DNA of 64,000 bases from an uncultured Dorea sp. (GTDB taxonomy: Bacteria; Bacillota; Clostridia; Lachnospirales; Lachnospiraceae). Position numbers and translations under genes: made by a program. Positions within the stretch are counted from its first letter, which is position 1. Each line of letters begins with the position of its first letter. Positions 17,466-26,310 of this stretch are shown piece after piece. The stretch covers positions 1-64,000 of the forward strand of contig URTM01000009.1 in NCBI GenBank assembly GCA_900550865.1, in the 5' to 3' direction. The notes beneath the pieces are model-generated. The model worked only from the letters and a program-made list of their open reading frames with translations. It was not told the origin of the DNA and made no database searches.

Positions 17466-18014
17466 TTACTCCTTATTCGCTTCAATAAATGATTCCGGTG
17501 TATTCCGTTCCGGATGGGCGGGATCGAAGACATTCTCGCCGCGGGCGATACGAAATTCAATGATCCAGCGTTGCAGGACGCGGAAAGCGACCAGGACAAA
17601 AGACACTAACGGAGCTGCCTGTATATAGTACATCGGAATTCTACAGGCGGGTGAAAGTTGTCCGCTGTGCACGGCCGACATCATATAAGACCATGCAAAA
17701 GGAATCATATAAATAAAGAAAATAAGCTCGAATGTATGGTTTACAACTTTAAAAAGAGCTTTTCCTTTACGCGGGAAAATAGCAACAAACTGTTCGATTT
17801 TAATAGAAAGACATTTTTTGCTGCAGTAACTGACACTTAAGAATCCACACCAGATAAAGATATACCGGGTGAGCTCTTCCGACCAGGGAAGGGACATGCC
17901 GAGAACATAACGGCAGAAGACCTGGATGCCCATAATGAGTGTCATGAGGATCAAGCCGATGACTAATACAAATTCTTCCAGATATTCATTGAGCCAATGT
18001 AGTGCTTTTTTCAT
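17466..18014 (-). CDS. dctQ: TRAP transporter small permease (DctQ family)
   Basis: A 182-aa four-TM small subunit that partners DctM. The motif QVFCRYVLGMSLPWSEEL (about 31-48) is the family signature. I chose the ATG at 18014 because GGAGG lies just upstream; a TTG four codons earlier is inside that ribosome site. It is first in the dctQ-dctM-dctP operon, separated from aroD by a strong terminator, so it should have its own promoter in 18015-18093, where I could not pick out a convincing one. Confidence 0.9.
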   Translation of the reverse strand: MKKALHWLNEYLEEFVLVIGLILMTLIMGIQVFCRYVLGMSLPWSEELTRYIFIWCGFLSVSYCSKKCLSIKIEQFVAIFPRKGKALFKVVNHTFELIFFIYMIPFAWSYMMSAVHSGQLSPACRIPMYYIQAAPLVSFVLVAFRVLQRWIIEFRIARGENVFDPAHPERNTPESFIEANKE

Positions 18015-18093
18015 AACAACCTCCAATTATCATAAGTTACTTATTTTTATTTTAAGTGTTATTTGTTTACGGGTTACGTGTTTGTGATAATTT

Positions 18094-18133
18094 GAGAAAA
18101 AGCCATGTAATGTATATTACATGGCTTTTTCTC
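18094..18133. terminator. Bidirectional terminator between aroD and the TRAP operon
   Basis: Perfect 18-base arms (18094-18111 and 18116-18133) with a four-base loop; the outer stem carries an A-run on one side and a T-run on the other, so it can end transcription either way. It mainly closes the MFS-aroD unit on the - strand. A second, imperfect AGAGAAGTTG...CAAGTTCTCT hairpin follows at 18152-18178. Confidence 0.85.
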
Positions 18134-18203
18134 TGTATACCAGAGTATGCAAGAGAAGTTGCCGGCGACAAGTTCTCTGTATCACATTACTATAATAAAG
18201 AGC

Positions 18204-18965
18204 TTACATTGCATTGTGAAGTAAATCAAGTACAGTCTGCAGATCATTTACGCCCATCTGTCCAGGAGCGGATGCTTTTGCAGCGGCACCGAATGTCATG
18301 GAAGAACCAAATACCTCACCACACAGACGGCTGATCACACCGGTTCCGGCCATTGACATAGTGATGATCGGGCGGTCTGCATAATCAGAAGACATCTCTT
18401 CTGTAGCAGCAAGTAATGTAAGAACATCTTTTTTATTCTGTGGCATAACAGCAATCTTAGGAATATCAGCTCCCATATCCTGCATCTTGCGCAGACGGTA
18501 GATGATGTCTGCTTTTGCAGGTGTCTTGTGGAAGTCATGGTTGGAAGCGATAACCTTTACGCCTGCTGTATGTGCACCGTCGATGATTTCTTTTACGAGT
18601 TCGTCACCTGAGAAAATTTCTACATCGATAAGATCTACATATCCGGTCTTTGCAGCATTCAGATTGAGCTCTTTATAAGCCTCGGCTTCGATTGCCTTCT
18701 CGCCGCCTTCTTTGGAAGTACGGAATGTCATCAAAAGCGGGATGTTGCCAAGAACTTCACGAAGATCTTTTAATACATCTTCTACTTTCGAAAAGTCGAA
18801 CACACCTTCAAACCAGTCTACACGCCATTCCACAACATCAACTGGAATGGAATCAAATGTTTTTGCTTCATTGATGATGTCCTCTTTTGTAACACCAACG
18901 ATTGGTACGATGATTTTTGGTGCGCCGGCACCGATTTCGATATCTCTGATCTTGATAGTATTCAT
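18204..18965 (-). CDS. aroD: Type I 3-dehydroquinate dehydratase
   Basis: A 253-aa (beta/alpha)8 enzyme interconverting 3-dehydroquinate and 3-dehydroshikimate through a Schiff base. Catalytic H143 (SNHDFHKTP) and Schiff-base K170 (DIPKIAVMP) fall at exactly the residue numbers known for the enteric enzyme, and the substrate-binding MSMAGTGVISR and SAPGQ loops are present. Upstream lies a YdiN-like carrier and nearby a YdiB-like dehydrogenase, the same association as the E. coli ydiN-ydiB-aroD region. That points to catabolic use of quinate/shikimate rather than, or besides, aromatic amino acid synthesis. Confidence 0.95.
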   Translation of the reverse strand: MNTIKIRDIEIGAGAPKIIVPIVGVTKEDIINEAKTFDSIPVDVVEWRVDWFEGVFDFSKVEDVLKDLREVLGNIPLLMTFRTSKEGGEKAIEAEAYKELNLNAAKTGYVDLIDVEIFSGDELVKEIIDGAHTAGVKVIASNHDFHKTPAKADIIYRLRKMQDMGADIPKIAVMPQNKKDVLTLLAATEEMSSDYADRPIITMSMAGTGVISRLCGEVFGSSMTFGAAAKASAPGQMGVNDLQTVLDLLHNAM

Positions 18966-19028
18966 GTTAAAATTCTCCTTTTTGCGGTTCAGTTGTAAAA
19001 TGTGACAATGTTATTTCATATTATAAAA

Positions 19029-20243
19029 TTAATCTTCTTTTGCTGCAAGAGCAACCATCTTTGCATAACGGATATTTACATATAATCCGAGAGCAACACC
19101 GATAGCTGTCAGTACAATGTTCATAGTCATAACCTGTGCAGGCTGCATCTTAGAAGCTGCTGTCAGGATTGTGTAGTTGCAAAGTGAAGATGCGATCATT
19201 ACGAGTGCAGTAACAGTTCCTTTGATTTTAGGGAACAGCATGTTACATACAGATGTAACGATCTGAAGGAGTCCGCCGGCTCCGGCCCAACCGATGATAA
19301 ATGCACCGGCGATCATAAGTGTCTTGCTCTGTCCCATAAGTACGGCGATCATTGTAACAAGGCAGATGATCGGGTATACAGCGATGAATCTTACGTCTTT
19401 GATCTTTCTTGTAAGAAGAGCTGTTACAACGAGCGCAATCAGTGTACCTGCAGAATACCATGTCTGCATGATAGACGGATCAGCCCATCCTACATTTTCT
19501 TTTGCAAAGTTTTGTGCACAGTTTAACCATAACTGGAATGTACCTGTACATGTGAATCCAATCACGATCATAGCGATAGATTCGATTGAGAAGTGTGTAT
19601 GTTTTAAGCTGGCGATCAGGCCTTCTTTTTTACCTGCAGCTTTCATATCTGCATCCGGAAGTGGGAATAAGAATACCAGAACAAAAAGTACTGCATAGAT
19701 GATTCCGCATCCGATGAATAATCTGTTGTAAGAAGTAAGTCCGGCACTTGTAGTTACTACGGATACACCGAGTACAAATGGCAGTGCCATCTGAGCGATT
19801 GCGATGAAGAACTTGATTCCCATAGTAGCAACACCCGGAGCTTTGTAGATGATCTCTGAAACTGCAGGGTAGATGCCAGTGTCAAGGAATGAGTTCGCGA
19901 TACCACCTAAGATCGCGCATACATAAGCAATTGTGTAACCACCGTTTGTTCCTGCATTGAATGCAAGAGCAAGTCCGATCAGGTAGATCGCATAAGAAGC
20001 ACTACCGATGGCTGTTGAGATGCGGCGTCCTAACTTATCTGAAAGAGGACCGGCAAATGGAAGTGCGATCAGTCGTCCCAGACCTAAGGCAGCAGAAATA
20101 GCTGTGATCGACATTGCTTCAACGCCCCAGGAAGCAGCGAGGGAATCTTTGATGACTGCCTGACCTAAGATGGAACATCCGACTCCGTGGATGAAATAAT
20201 TTAAGTACAGTATAAGTGCACTTGGAAGATATTTTTTGTTCAT
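19029..20243 (-). CDS. YdiN/YdiM-like MFS transporter
   Basis: A 404-aa 12-TM carrier. The ATG at 20243 follows AAAGGAG on the - strand; the open frame runs 19 codons further up without a ribosome site. The N-terminal LNYFIHGVGCSILGQ, the GLGRLIALPFAGPLSDKLGRR loop and the C-half FIIGWAGAGGLLQ segment resemble E. coli YdiN/YdiM, which are encoded beside ydiB and aroD. A quinate or shikimate import role follows by context and is not shown by sequence. It is divergent from the LysR gene and co-directional with aroD, 63 bp away. Confidence 0.85.
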   Translation of the reverse strand: MNKKYLPSALILYLNYFIHGVGCSILGQAVIKDSLAASWGVEAMSITAISAALGLGRLIALPFAGPLSDKLGRRISTAIGSASYAIYLIGLALAFNAGTNGGYTIAYVCAILGGIANSFLDTGIYPAVSEIIYKAPGVATMGIKFFIAIAQMALPFVLGVSVVTTSAGLTSYNRLFIGCGIIYAVLFVLVFLFPLPDADMKAAGKKEGLIASLKHTHFSIESIAMIVIGFTCTGTFQLWLNCAQNFAKENVGWADPSIMQTWYSAGTLIALVVTALLTRKIKDVRFIAVYPIICLVTMIAVLMGQSKTLMIAGAFIIGWAGAGGLLQIVTSVCNMLFPKIKGTVTALVMIASSLCNYTILTAASKMQPAQVMTMNIVLTAIGVALGLYVNIRYAKMVALAAKED

Positions 20244-20288
20244 TTTTCTTCTCCTTTTCCTTTGATAAAAAAGTTTTCCCATATGTTC

Positions 20289-20299
20289 TGTCACAAACA
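20289..20299. promoter_or_regulatory. TGTCACAAACA motif upstream of the MFS gene
   Basis: The 11-mer TGTCACAAACA lies 46 bp before the YdiN-like start codon and recurs identically at 21482-21492, 45 bp before the enoate-reductase start. Near-identical distances to two genes of the same cluster suggest a shared regulatory site, though its orientation relative to transcription differs. A shorter TGTCACA also precedes aroD near 18999-19005 when read on the - strand. Confidence 0.35.
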
Positions 20300-20425
20300 A
20301 AAGAAACGCTCTTTTTGTGAGTCCGTTAAAAAAATAACGCCTCGTTTGTTATTATTTTATCAATAATCATACATAACGTCTAATGCCTTTATAGTGAAAA
20401 ATTAATGTCCTGAATGTATTGGTTA

Positions 20426-20434
20426 TGATATAAT
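20426..20434 (+). promoter_or_regulatory. Extended -10 promoter of the LysR gene
   Basis: TGATATAAT (TGn-TATAAT) is a consensus extended -10 element, about 90 bp ahead of the LysR start; no good -35 hexamer is visible, which is usual for this promoter class. It lies in the 281-bp divergent region that should also carry LysR binding sites. Confidence 0.55.
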
Positions 20435-20524
20435 ATTTATAAATATGTAGTTTTTGATTGTCACGCATTAGAAAGAAGCTGGCAGCAGCCGGTTCTATAG
20501 ATTAAATTGTACGAGGTGAATGGT

Positions 20525-21460
20525 ATGACACTGAATCAGATTTTATATTTTCAAAAGGTTGCACAGTATGAAAATTATCATCTTGCGGCAGAAGAGCTGT
20601 ATATTTCACAGCCATCGCTCAGCCGCTCAATGGCATCACTTGAGAATGAGCTTGGGGTTGCTCTGTTCGAAAAATCCGGGAGAGGAGTAAATCTTACAAA
20701 AGCCGGGAAGTTATTCAAAGAATATGCGGAAAGAATTCTGGAAGACTGTGACATTGCTGTGGATAAGATGCAGGAACTTTCTTCAGACGGTGGAAAGATT
20801 GACATCGGGTACATTTTCCCGCTGGCAGGACATTATATTCCACATAAGGTAAGAAGGTTTCTGGAACAGCCGGACAATATAAATGTCGTCTTCAATTTTT
20901 ATCAGAATCATACACCGGCGATTGAAAAGAAAGTAAGATCGGGAGAGCTGGATATCGGCTTTGGTGGATATATGAACAGGGAAGACATGGAATTCTACCC
21001 ATTACAGAATCAGGAGCTGGTCGTGATAACACCAAAAGAACATCCATTAAAAGATATGGAAGAGATTCCGCTGGAAGAACTTGGAAAGTATCCGGTGATC
21101 GGATATGATAGGGAATCCTGGATGGGGACGTATGAAAGAAAATTATATAAGAAGTTCCAGGTAAAACCGAATCTGATCGTGGAATGTCCGGATGAATATT
21201 CCATTGTTGCCCTGGTAAGAGAGAATTTCGGAATTGCATTAACACCGCAGACAGATATTCTGGTAAGGGCAGAAGGAATCAACATTCATAAATTGAAAGA
21301 TCTGACGGTATACAGGCAGATCTTTATGTTCTGGATGAAGGACCGGTATAAGCTTCCGGCAGTAGAACGGTTCATTCGATACATGAAAGAACAGGCAGAG
21401 ACGGAAACTGATAGCCTGGATGTATCAAAAGTTTACTTGAAAGATATTGTTAATTTTTAG
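20525..21460 (+). CDS. LysR-family transcriptional regulator
   Basis: A 311-aa regulator. The N-terminal winged HTH (1-60) has the LysR signature AAEELYISQPSLSRSMASLE; residues about 90-290 form the periplasmic-binding-like effector domain. The ATG at 20525 follows GAGGTG. It is transcribed divergently from the YdiN-like carrier and lies 76 bp before the enoate-reductase gene, so it most likely activates the surrounding cluster in response to a pathway intermediate. The inducer is unknown. Confidence 0.92.
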   Translation: MTLNQILYFQKVAQYENYHLAAEELYISQPSLSRSMASLENELGVALFEKSGRGVNLTKAGKLFKEYAERILEDCDIAVDKMQELSSDGGKIDIGYIFPLAGHYIPHKVRRFLEQPDNINVVFNFYQNHTPAIEKKVRSGELDIGFGGYMNREDMEFYPLQNQELVVITPKEHPLKDMEEIPLEELGKYPVIGYDRESWMGTYERKLYKKFQVKPNLIVECPDEYSIVALVRENFGIALTPQTDILVRAEGINIHKLKDLTVYRQIFMFWMKDRYKLPAVERFIRYMKEQAETETDSLDVSKVYLKDIVNF

Positions 21461-21536
21461 TCGAAGGGTATATGATGAAGGTGTCACAAACAGAGGAATG
21501 CTTCGCAGTATAAATCAATGAAAAAGGAGTAAGTTC

Positions 21537-23558
21537 ATGAAAAACAAATACCCTAAAATTTTTGAACCTATTACGATTAAAAGAACAACTATTAAAAACC
21601 GTATTGCAATGACACCAATGGGGACAAATTACGGTGAGACAAGCGGAGAAATGAGTAACCGTCATATGAATTACTATTCTTTAAGAGCGAAAGGCGGAGT
21701 AGGACTCATTATTCTGGAAAATGCTAACATTGAATATCCGGTTGGATCAAACGGAACAAGCCAGATCCGTATCGACCATGACAGTTTCATGCCGAGATAT
21801 TATCAGTTAGTTGAAAACCTTCATAAAAACGGAGCAACAGTAGCCATCCAGGTAAACCATGCAGGAGCTTCCGCATCTTCAGCAAGAACCGGAATGGAGA
21901 CCGTTTCTTCTTCCAATATTCCTACAAAGGCAGGCGGAGAGGTGCCTCGCCCGATGACAAAGGAAGAGATTTTAACAACAGTAAAGAAATATGGAGAAGC
22001 GGCAAAGCGTGTACAGGCAATCGGATTCGATGCGATCGAGATCCACTGCGGACACTCTTACCTGATGAGCCAGTTCATTTCTCCTTATTATAATAAGAGA
22101 ACAGACGAGTTCGGCGGATCTGTAGAGAACAGACTTCGTTTCCCTCGTATGGTATTAGAAGAAGTACGTAAGAATGTAGGACCTTGGTTCCCGATCATTG
22201 TACGTATTTCCGCAGAAGAAAGAGTTCCGGGTGGAAATACACTGGAAGACACTCTGGAATATCTGGAATACTTAGATGAATATGTAGACATGTATGATGT
22301 ATCCTGCGGACTGAATCCATCACTTCAGTATCAGATTGATTCGAACTTCCTTCCGGATGGATGGCGTTCATACATGGCAAGAGCCGTAAAAGAGAAATTC
22401 GGCAAACCTGTTATGAATGCTGGAAACTACCGTGATCCTGCAGTTGTAGAAAAAGTACTCGAAAGCGGAGATGTAGACATCGTCGGAATGGGACGTGGAC
22501 TGATCGCTGAGCCTGACTGGGTGAAGAAAGTACAGAACGGTGAAGAATGCTGCCTGCGTAAATGTATTTCATGTAACGTAGGATGTGCAGGAAACCGTAT
22601 CGGTGTGAACAGACCAATCCGTTGTACCGTTAACCCTGCAGTACCGGAAGGTGATGTATACAAACAGCTGAATGTAAATAAGAACTGTAACGTAGTCGTT
22701 GTAGGTGGAGGAACAGCAGGTCTGGAAGCTGCCTGTACAGCCGCTGAAGTTGGATGTAACGTATTCTTGTTAGAGAAGAAAGATCATGTTGGTGGATTAT
22801 CTACATTTATTTCAGATCTTCCAAGCAAGACACGTATGAAAGACTTCCCAAGATACTTGGAAGCACGTGCAGCCAAACTCGACAACCTGTACATTTTCTT
22901 AAATACAGATGCCGATGTAAAGACGATCAAACAGTTTAAACCGAATATCGTGGTAAACGCAACAGGATCTGTTCCGCTTGTACCACCGATCAAGGGATTA
23001 AAAGAAAATATCGAAGCTGGTAATGTAAATACTATTTTCGGAATGATCAACAATCTGAATGCCGGTAAATATCCGGAAGAAGAATGCAAAGGAAAGAGAG
23101 TAGTAGTCGTAGGTGGAGGTTCTGTAGGACTTGACGTTGTAGAATATTTCGCACCACGTGGGGCAGAATGTACGATCATCGATATGCTGCCACAGATCGG
23201 TATGCTCGCTGATCCAATCACAAAATGCTCTATGAGAGAGACTCATGATAAATATGGTGTAAAAGAATACGTTAATACAGCACTTCAGGAAGTAAAAGAG
23301 AATGCATTTACTGTAAAACTTCCAGACGGAGAGATCACAGATCTCGAATTCGATCTTGGATTCAACTGCCTTGGAATGCGTGCAAACAATCCGATCATGG
23401 AAGACTTAAAAGAAGCATTTGACGATACAGATACTTACATCTACAACATTGGAGATTCTGTACGCGCCCGCCGTATCATGGAAGGAACCATGGAAGGACG
23501 TGCAATCCTCAACGTATTAGAGAATCAGGGATATTTAACACTGGAACCATTGGAATAA
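21537..23558 (+). CDS. FMN/FAD/4Fe-4S enoate reductase-type oxidoreductase
   Basis: A 673-aa multidomain flavoenzyme of the 2,4-dienoyl-CoA reductase / 2-enoate reductase / BaiCD group. The N-terminal old-yellow-enzyme barrel (1-335) contains HCGHSYLMSQFISPYYNKRT and FGGSVENR. An iron-sulphur cluster motif is at C343-x2-C346-x3-C350-x12-C363. The FAD site (VGGGTAG, 389-395) and a second nucleotide site (VGGGSVG, 525-531) follow. It reduces an activated C=C bond with NAD(P)H. AAAAAGGAG precedes the start. Placement between a LysR regulator and a YdiB-like dehydrogenase suggests the ring double bond of shikimate or dehydroshikimate as substrate; that is inference. Confidence 0.88.
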   Translation: MKNKYPKIFEPITIKRTTIKNRIAMTPMGTNYGETSGEMSNRHMNYYSLRAKGGVGLIILENANIEYPVGSNGTSQIRIDHDSFMPRYYQLVENLHKNGATVAIQVNHAGASASSARTGMETVSSSNIPTKAGGEVPRPMTKEEILTTVKKYGEAAKRVQAIGFDAIEIHCGHSYLMSQFISPYYNKRTDEFGGSVENRLRFPRMVLEEVRKNVGPWFPIIVRISAEERVPGGNTLEDTLEYLEYLDEYVDMYDVSCGLNPSLQYQIDSNFLPDGWRSYMARAVKEKFGKPVMNAGNYRDPAVVEKVLESGDVDIVGMGRGLIAEPDWVKKVQNGEECCLRKCISCNVGCAGNRIGVNRPIRCTVNPAVPEGDVYKQLNVNKNCNVVVVGGGTAGLEAACTAAEVGCNVFLLEKKDHVGGLSTFISDLPSKTRMKDFPRYLEARAAKLDNLYIFLNTDADVKTIKQFKPNIVVNATGSVPLVPPIKGLKENIEAGNVNTIFGMINNLNAGKYPEEECKGKRVVVVGGGSVGLDVVEYFAPRGAECTIIDMLPQIGMLADPITKCSMRETHDKYGVKEYVNTALQEVKENAFTVKLPDGEITDLEFDLGFNCLGMRANNPIMEDLKEAFDDTDTYIYNIGDSVRARRIMEGTMEGRAILNVLENQGYLTLEPLE

Positions 23559-23614
23559 TCCGTATTTAAGAGAACCATTTATTAACATTCATTATAAGAA
23601 AAGAGGAAATTATT

Positions 23615-24502
23615 ATGCCAAACATTACAGGACACACAGAATTAGTAGGATTAATGGCTTACCCAATCCGTCACACACAGTCACCAGTTACACACAATCT
23701 TGCTTATGATAAAAACGGAGATGACGTAATCCAGCTGGCATTTGAAGTAGATAATGATTCATTAAAAGATGCTGTTCAGAGTATCAGAGCATTAAAGATG
23801 TTAGGATCTAACATCTCTATGCCGAACAAAACAGTTGTACATCAGTATCTTGACGATGTAGATGAAGCTGCAAAACTTTGCGGAGCTATCAACACAGTTG
23901 TGAACGAAAGAGATGAGAATGGTAACGTTACAGGACATCTGAAAGGTTACAACACTGACGGTATGGGATACTGGCAGGGAATCAAAGAAGAAGGTATCGA
24001 CTTCAAGGGAATGAAGATGGTTCTGATCGGAACAGGCGGAGCTGCAACTGCAATCGCTGTACGTGGAGCATTAGACGGAATCGCCGAGCTTCAGATCTTC
24101 AACATCAAAGATAAATTTTACAGCCGTGGAGAAGAGATCGTAGATATCATCAACAAGAGCACAGACTGCAAAGCTACTATGAATGACCTTGCTGATCTGG
24201 ATCTGTTAAAAGAGAAAATGCACGAAGCAGACATCTTCTGCGATGCAACAGGAGTAGGAATGCACCCACTGGAAGACCTTTCTAACATTCCTGATCCATC
24301 ATTCTTCAAGAAAGACCTGATCGTTACAGATACTGTATACGCACCACGCGAGACAGTTATGATGAAACAGGCAAAAGAAGCAGGATGCGACCGTGTATAC
24401 AACGGAATGAGCATGATGCTGTTCCAGGCTCTGATTGCAATTGAGCTGTATACTGGAAAATCTACACCGGTAGATTATATGAAAGAGAAATTAGGAATCT
24501 AA
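23615..24502 (+). CDS. YdiB-like quinate/shikimate dehydrogenase
   Basis: A 295-aa two-domain dehydrogenase. The N-terminal GLMAYPIRH segment is typical of YdiB rather than AroE. Catalytic K72 (ISMPNK) and D115 (GYNTDGMGY) are present, and the Rossmann GTGGAATA follows at about 138-145. The acceptor loop reads FNIKDKF, like YdiB and unlike the NRT motif that marks NADP-specific AroE, so NAD use is plausible. It follows the enoate reductase by 56 bp with its own AGAGGAAAT site. It probably oxidises quinate/shikimate or works in the reverse, reductive direction in fermentation. Confidence 0.88.
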   Translation: MPNITGHTELVGLMAYPIRHTQSPVTHNLAYDKNGDDVIQLAFEVDNDSLKDAVQSIRALKMLGSNISMPNKTVVHQYLDDVDEAAKLCGAINTVVNERDENGNVTGHLKGYNTDGMGYWQGIKEEGIDFKGMKMVLIGTGGAATAIAVRGALDGIAELQIFNIKDKFYSRGEEIVDIINKSTDCKATMNDLADLDLLKEKMHEADIFCDATGVGMHPLEDLSNIPDPSFFKKDLIVTDTVYAPRETVMMKQAKEAGCDRVYNGMSMMLFQALIAIELYTGKSTPVDYMKEKLGI

Positions 24503-24519
24503 TTGAATAACCCCCTCCT

Positions 24520-24563
24520 AAGATCAGGTTCTGATGAAAAAAGATCAGAACTTGATCTTTTTT
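24520..24563 (+). terminator. Terminator after the ydiB-like gene
   Basis: Sixteen-base arms (24520-24535 and 24544-24559, one G-U pair) with an eight-base loop run into six T residues. It ends the enoate reductase-ydiB unit. Confidence 0.85.
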
Positions 24564-24589
24564 AATATCCAGAATGCTAATGAGAGTCC

Positions 24590-24619
24590 TTGCACATGTC
24601 AGGCAGAATGCGCTATAAT
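24590..24619 (+). promoter_or_regulatory. Promoter of the sodium symporter gene
   Basis: TTGCAC (24590-24595), an 18-bp spacer and a consensus TATAAT (24614-24619) precede the gene by 42 bp. AGAGAGG serves as ribosome site. Confidence 0.65.
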
Positions 24620-24661
24620 AGAAAAGCTTGTGATTTTATAGAATAAAGAGAGGTTTTAGGA

Positions 24662-26137
24662 ATGAAGAGAGAAACATTTGGATCAAGACTGGGCTTCATT
24701 CTTGTATCCGCAGGATGTGCCGTTGGAATCGGTAATGTGTGGAAGTTCCCTTATATGTGTGGACAGTTCGGGGGAGCTGCATTCATTCTGATCTATCTGG
24801 TGTTCCTACTGATCATGGGAATTCCGGTTATGGTCTGTGAATTTGGTGTCGGACGCGCGAGCAGACATAGCGTTGCCGCAGCATATGAGGTACTGGAACC
24901 AAAGGGAACGAAGTGGCATATTACGAAATGGATAGGTGTCATCGGATGCTATTTCCTGATGATGTTCTATACAACGGTCGGTGGATGGATGTTGTATTAC
25001 TGTGTCAGAAGTTTCAGAGGAGACTTTGCAGGCGCAGATATGGAGACGGTATCTGCAGGATTCAGTGATATGCTTGGCAATATGCCGCTTATGACATTCT
25101 GGACGGTTCTGATCTGTATCATTGGATTTGGTGTATGTGCATTCGGAATCCAGAAAGGGATCGAAAAGGTATCAAAATTCATGATGACAGCCCTTCTGCT
25201 GATCATGATCGTACTTGCGATCCATTCGGTGATGCTGAAAGGTGCCGGAGCAGGAATCCGTTTCTACCTGATCCCTGATTTCAAACAGATGGCAGAGATC
25301 GGAATTGGAAATGTGATCTTCGGAGCGATGAGCCAGGCGTTCTTTACATTGTCTATCGGTATCGGGGCAATGCTGATCTTCGGAAGTTACATAGGAAAAG
25401 AGCAGAGATTATTTGGCGAGGCTGTGAACATTACGGTGCTTGATACGATCGTAGCAATGATGGCAGGATTCATTATTATCCCGGCATGCTTTGCGTACGG
25501 AATCGAACCGGGAGCCGGACCGAGCCTTATATTTATCACGATCCCGAATATCTTCGCACAGGTAGCCGGCGGACGTGTATGGGGAGGATTATTCTTCCTG
25601 TTCTTAAGCTTCGCTGCATTTACGACACTGGTTGCGGTATTTGAAAATATCATTTCTTTTGATATGGATCTGTTCAAGTGGTCAAGAAAGAAGAGTACGC
25701 TGGTCAGTCTGATCCTGATCATTATCTTGAGTATGCCATGCGTGATGGGATTCAATGTATTGGCAGGATTCACTCCTCTTGGAGAAGGATCAACAATCAT
25801 GGATCTGGAAGACTTCATCGTATCGAACAACCTGCTTCCGCTTGGAAGTCTGGGATATGTATTATTCTGTACCAAGAAGAATGGATGGGGATGGAACAAT
25901 TTCCTCGAAGAGATCAATCAGGGAGAGGGATGGAAATTCCCGGCAGGAATTAAGGGATATATGTCTTATGGATTGCCGCTTCTGATCATTATTATTTATT
26001 TGAAGGGGTATTATGATATGTTCAAGCCGATGGGAACGAAGACACTGATCGGTTGGATGATTGTGGCATTCTTGTTCCTTGCATTTGTGATCGGATGCTC
26101 CTGTGGAAAAAGTAACACGGAAAAAGTGGATAAGTAA
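24662..26137 (+). CDS. Neurotransmitter:sodium symporter (NSS/SNF family)
   Basis: A 491-aa integral membrane protein with about 12 TM segments, of the LeuT-type family that imports amino acids or amines with Na+. The opening GSRLGFILVSAGCAVGIGNV and WKFPYMCGQFGG segment is the family signature and forms part of the Na+ site. The FTTLVAVFENI helix and a C-terminal basic tail are also seen. It is monocistronic, with promoter and terminator flanking it. Bacterial homologues carry aromatic or branched-chain amino acids; the substrate is not determined here. Confidence 0.92.
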   Translation: MKRETFGSRLGFILVSAGCAVGIGNVWKFPYMCGQFGGAAFILIYLVFLLIMGIPVMVCEFGVGRASRHSVAAAYEVLEPKGTKWHITKWIGVIGCYFLMMFYTTVGGWMLYYCVRSFRGDFAGADMETVSAGFSDMLGNMPLMTFWTVLICIIGFGVCAFGIQKGIEKVSKFMMTALLLIMIVLAIHSVMLKGAGAGIRFYLIPDFKQMAEIGIGNVIFGAMSQAFFTLSIGIGAMLIFGSYIGKEQRLFGEAVNITVLDTIVAMMAGFIIIPACFAYGIEPGAGPSLIFITIPNIFAQVAGGRVWGGLFFLFLSFAAFTTLVAVFENIISFDMDLFKWSRKKSTLVSLILIIILSMPCVMGFNVLAGFTPLGEGSTIMDLEDFIVSNNLLPLGSLGYVLFCTKKNGWGWNNFLEEINQGEGWKFPAGIKGYMSYGLPLLIIIIYLKGYYDMFKPMGTKTLIGWMIVAFLFLAFVIGCSCGKSNTEKVDK

Positions 26138-26162
26138 AGTGAAAAAGTAAAAAGATGTGGGA

Positions 26163-26216
26163 AACAGAGGAAATATTATTACTGTTAAGATGCAGTAGAT
26201 ATTTCCTCTGTTTTTT
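26163..26216 (+). terminator. Terminator of the sodium symporter gene
   Basis: The arms AACAGAGGAAATAT and ATATTTCCTCTGTT are complementary and are followed by a run of T residues (26211-26216). The loop is about 22 bases. Confidence 0.8.
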
Positions 26217-26260
26217 ATGTCATAGTATGTAAGAGATGTTTCAGATGAAAGTATATATCT

Positions 26261-26294
26261 GAATATAGAAAAGAAGCTGCCATTGACAGCTTCT
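26261..26294 (-). terminator. Terminator of the ECF S-component gene
   Basis: On the - strand a perfect eight-base stem AGAAGCTG / CAGCTTCT with a seven-base loop is followed by TTTTCTATATTC. It lies 17 bases past the stop codon. Confidence 0.7.
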
Positions 26295-26310
26295 CTGGTA
26301 TCATATGAAG

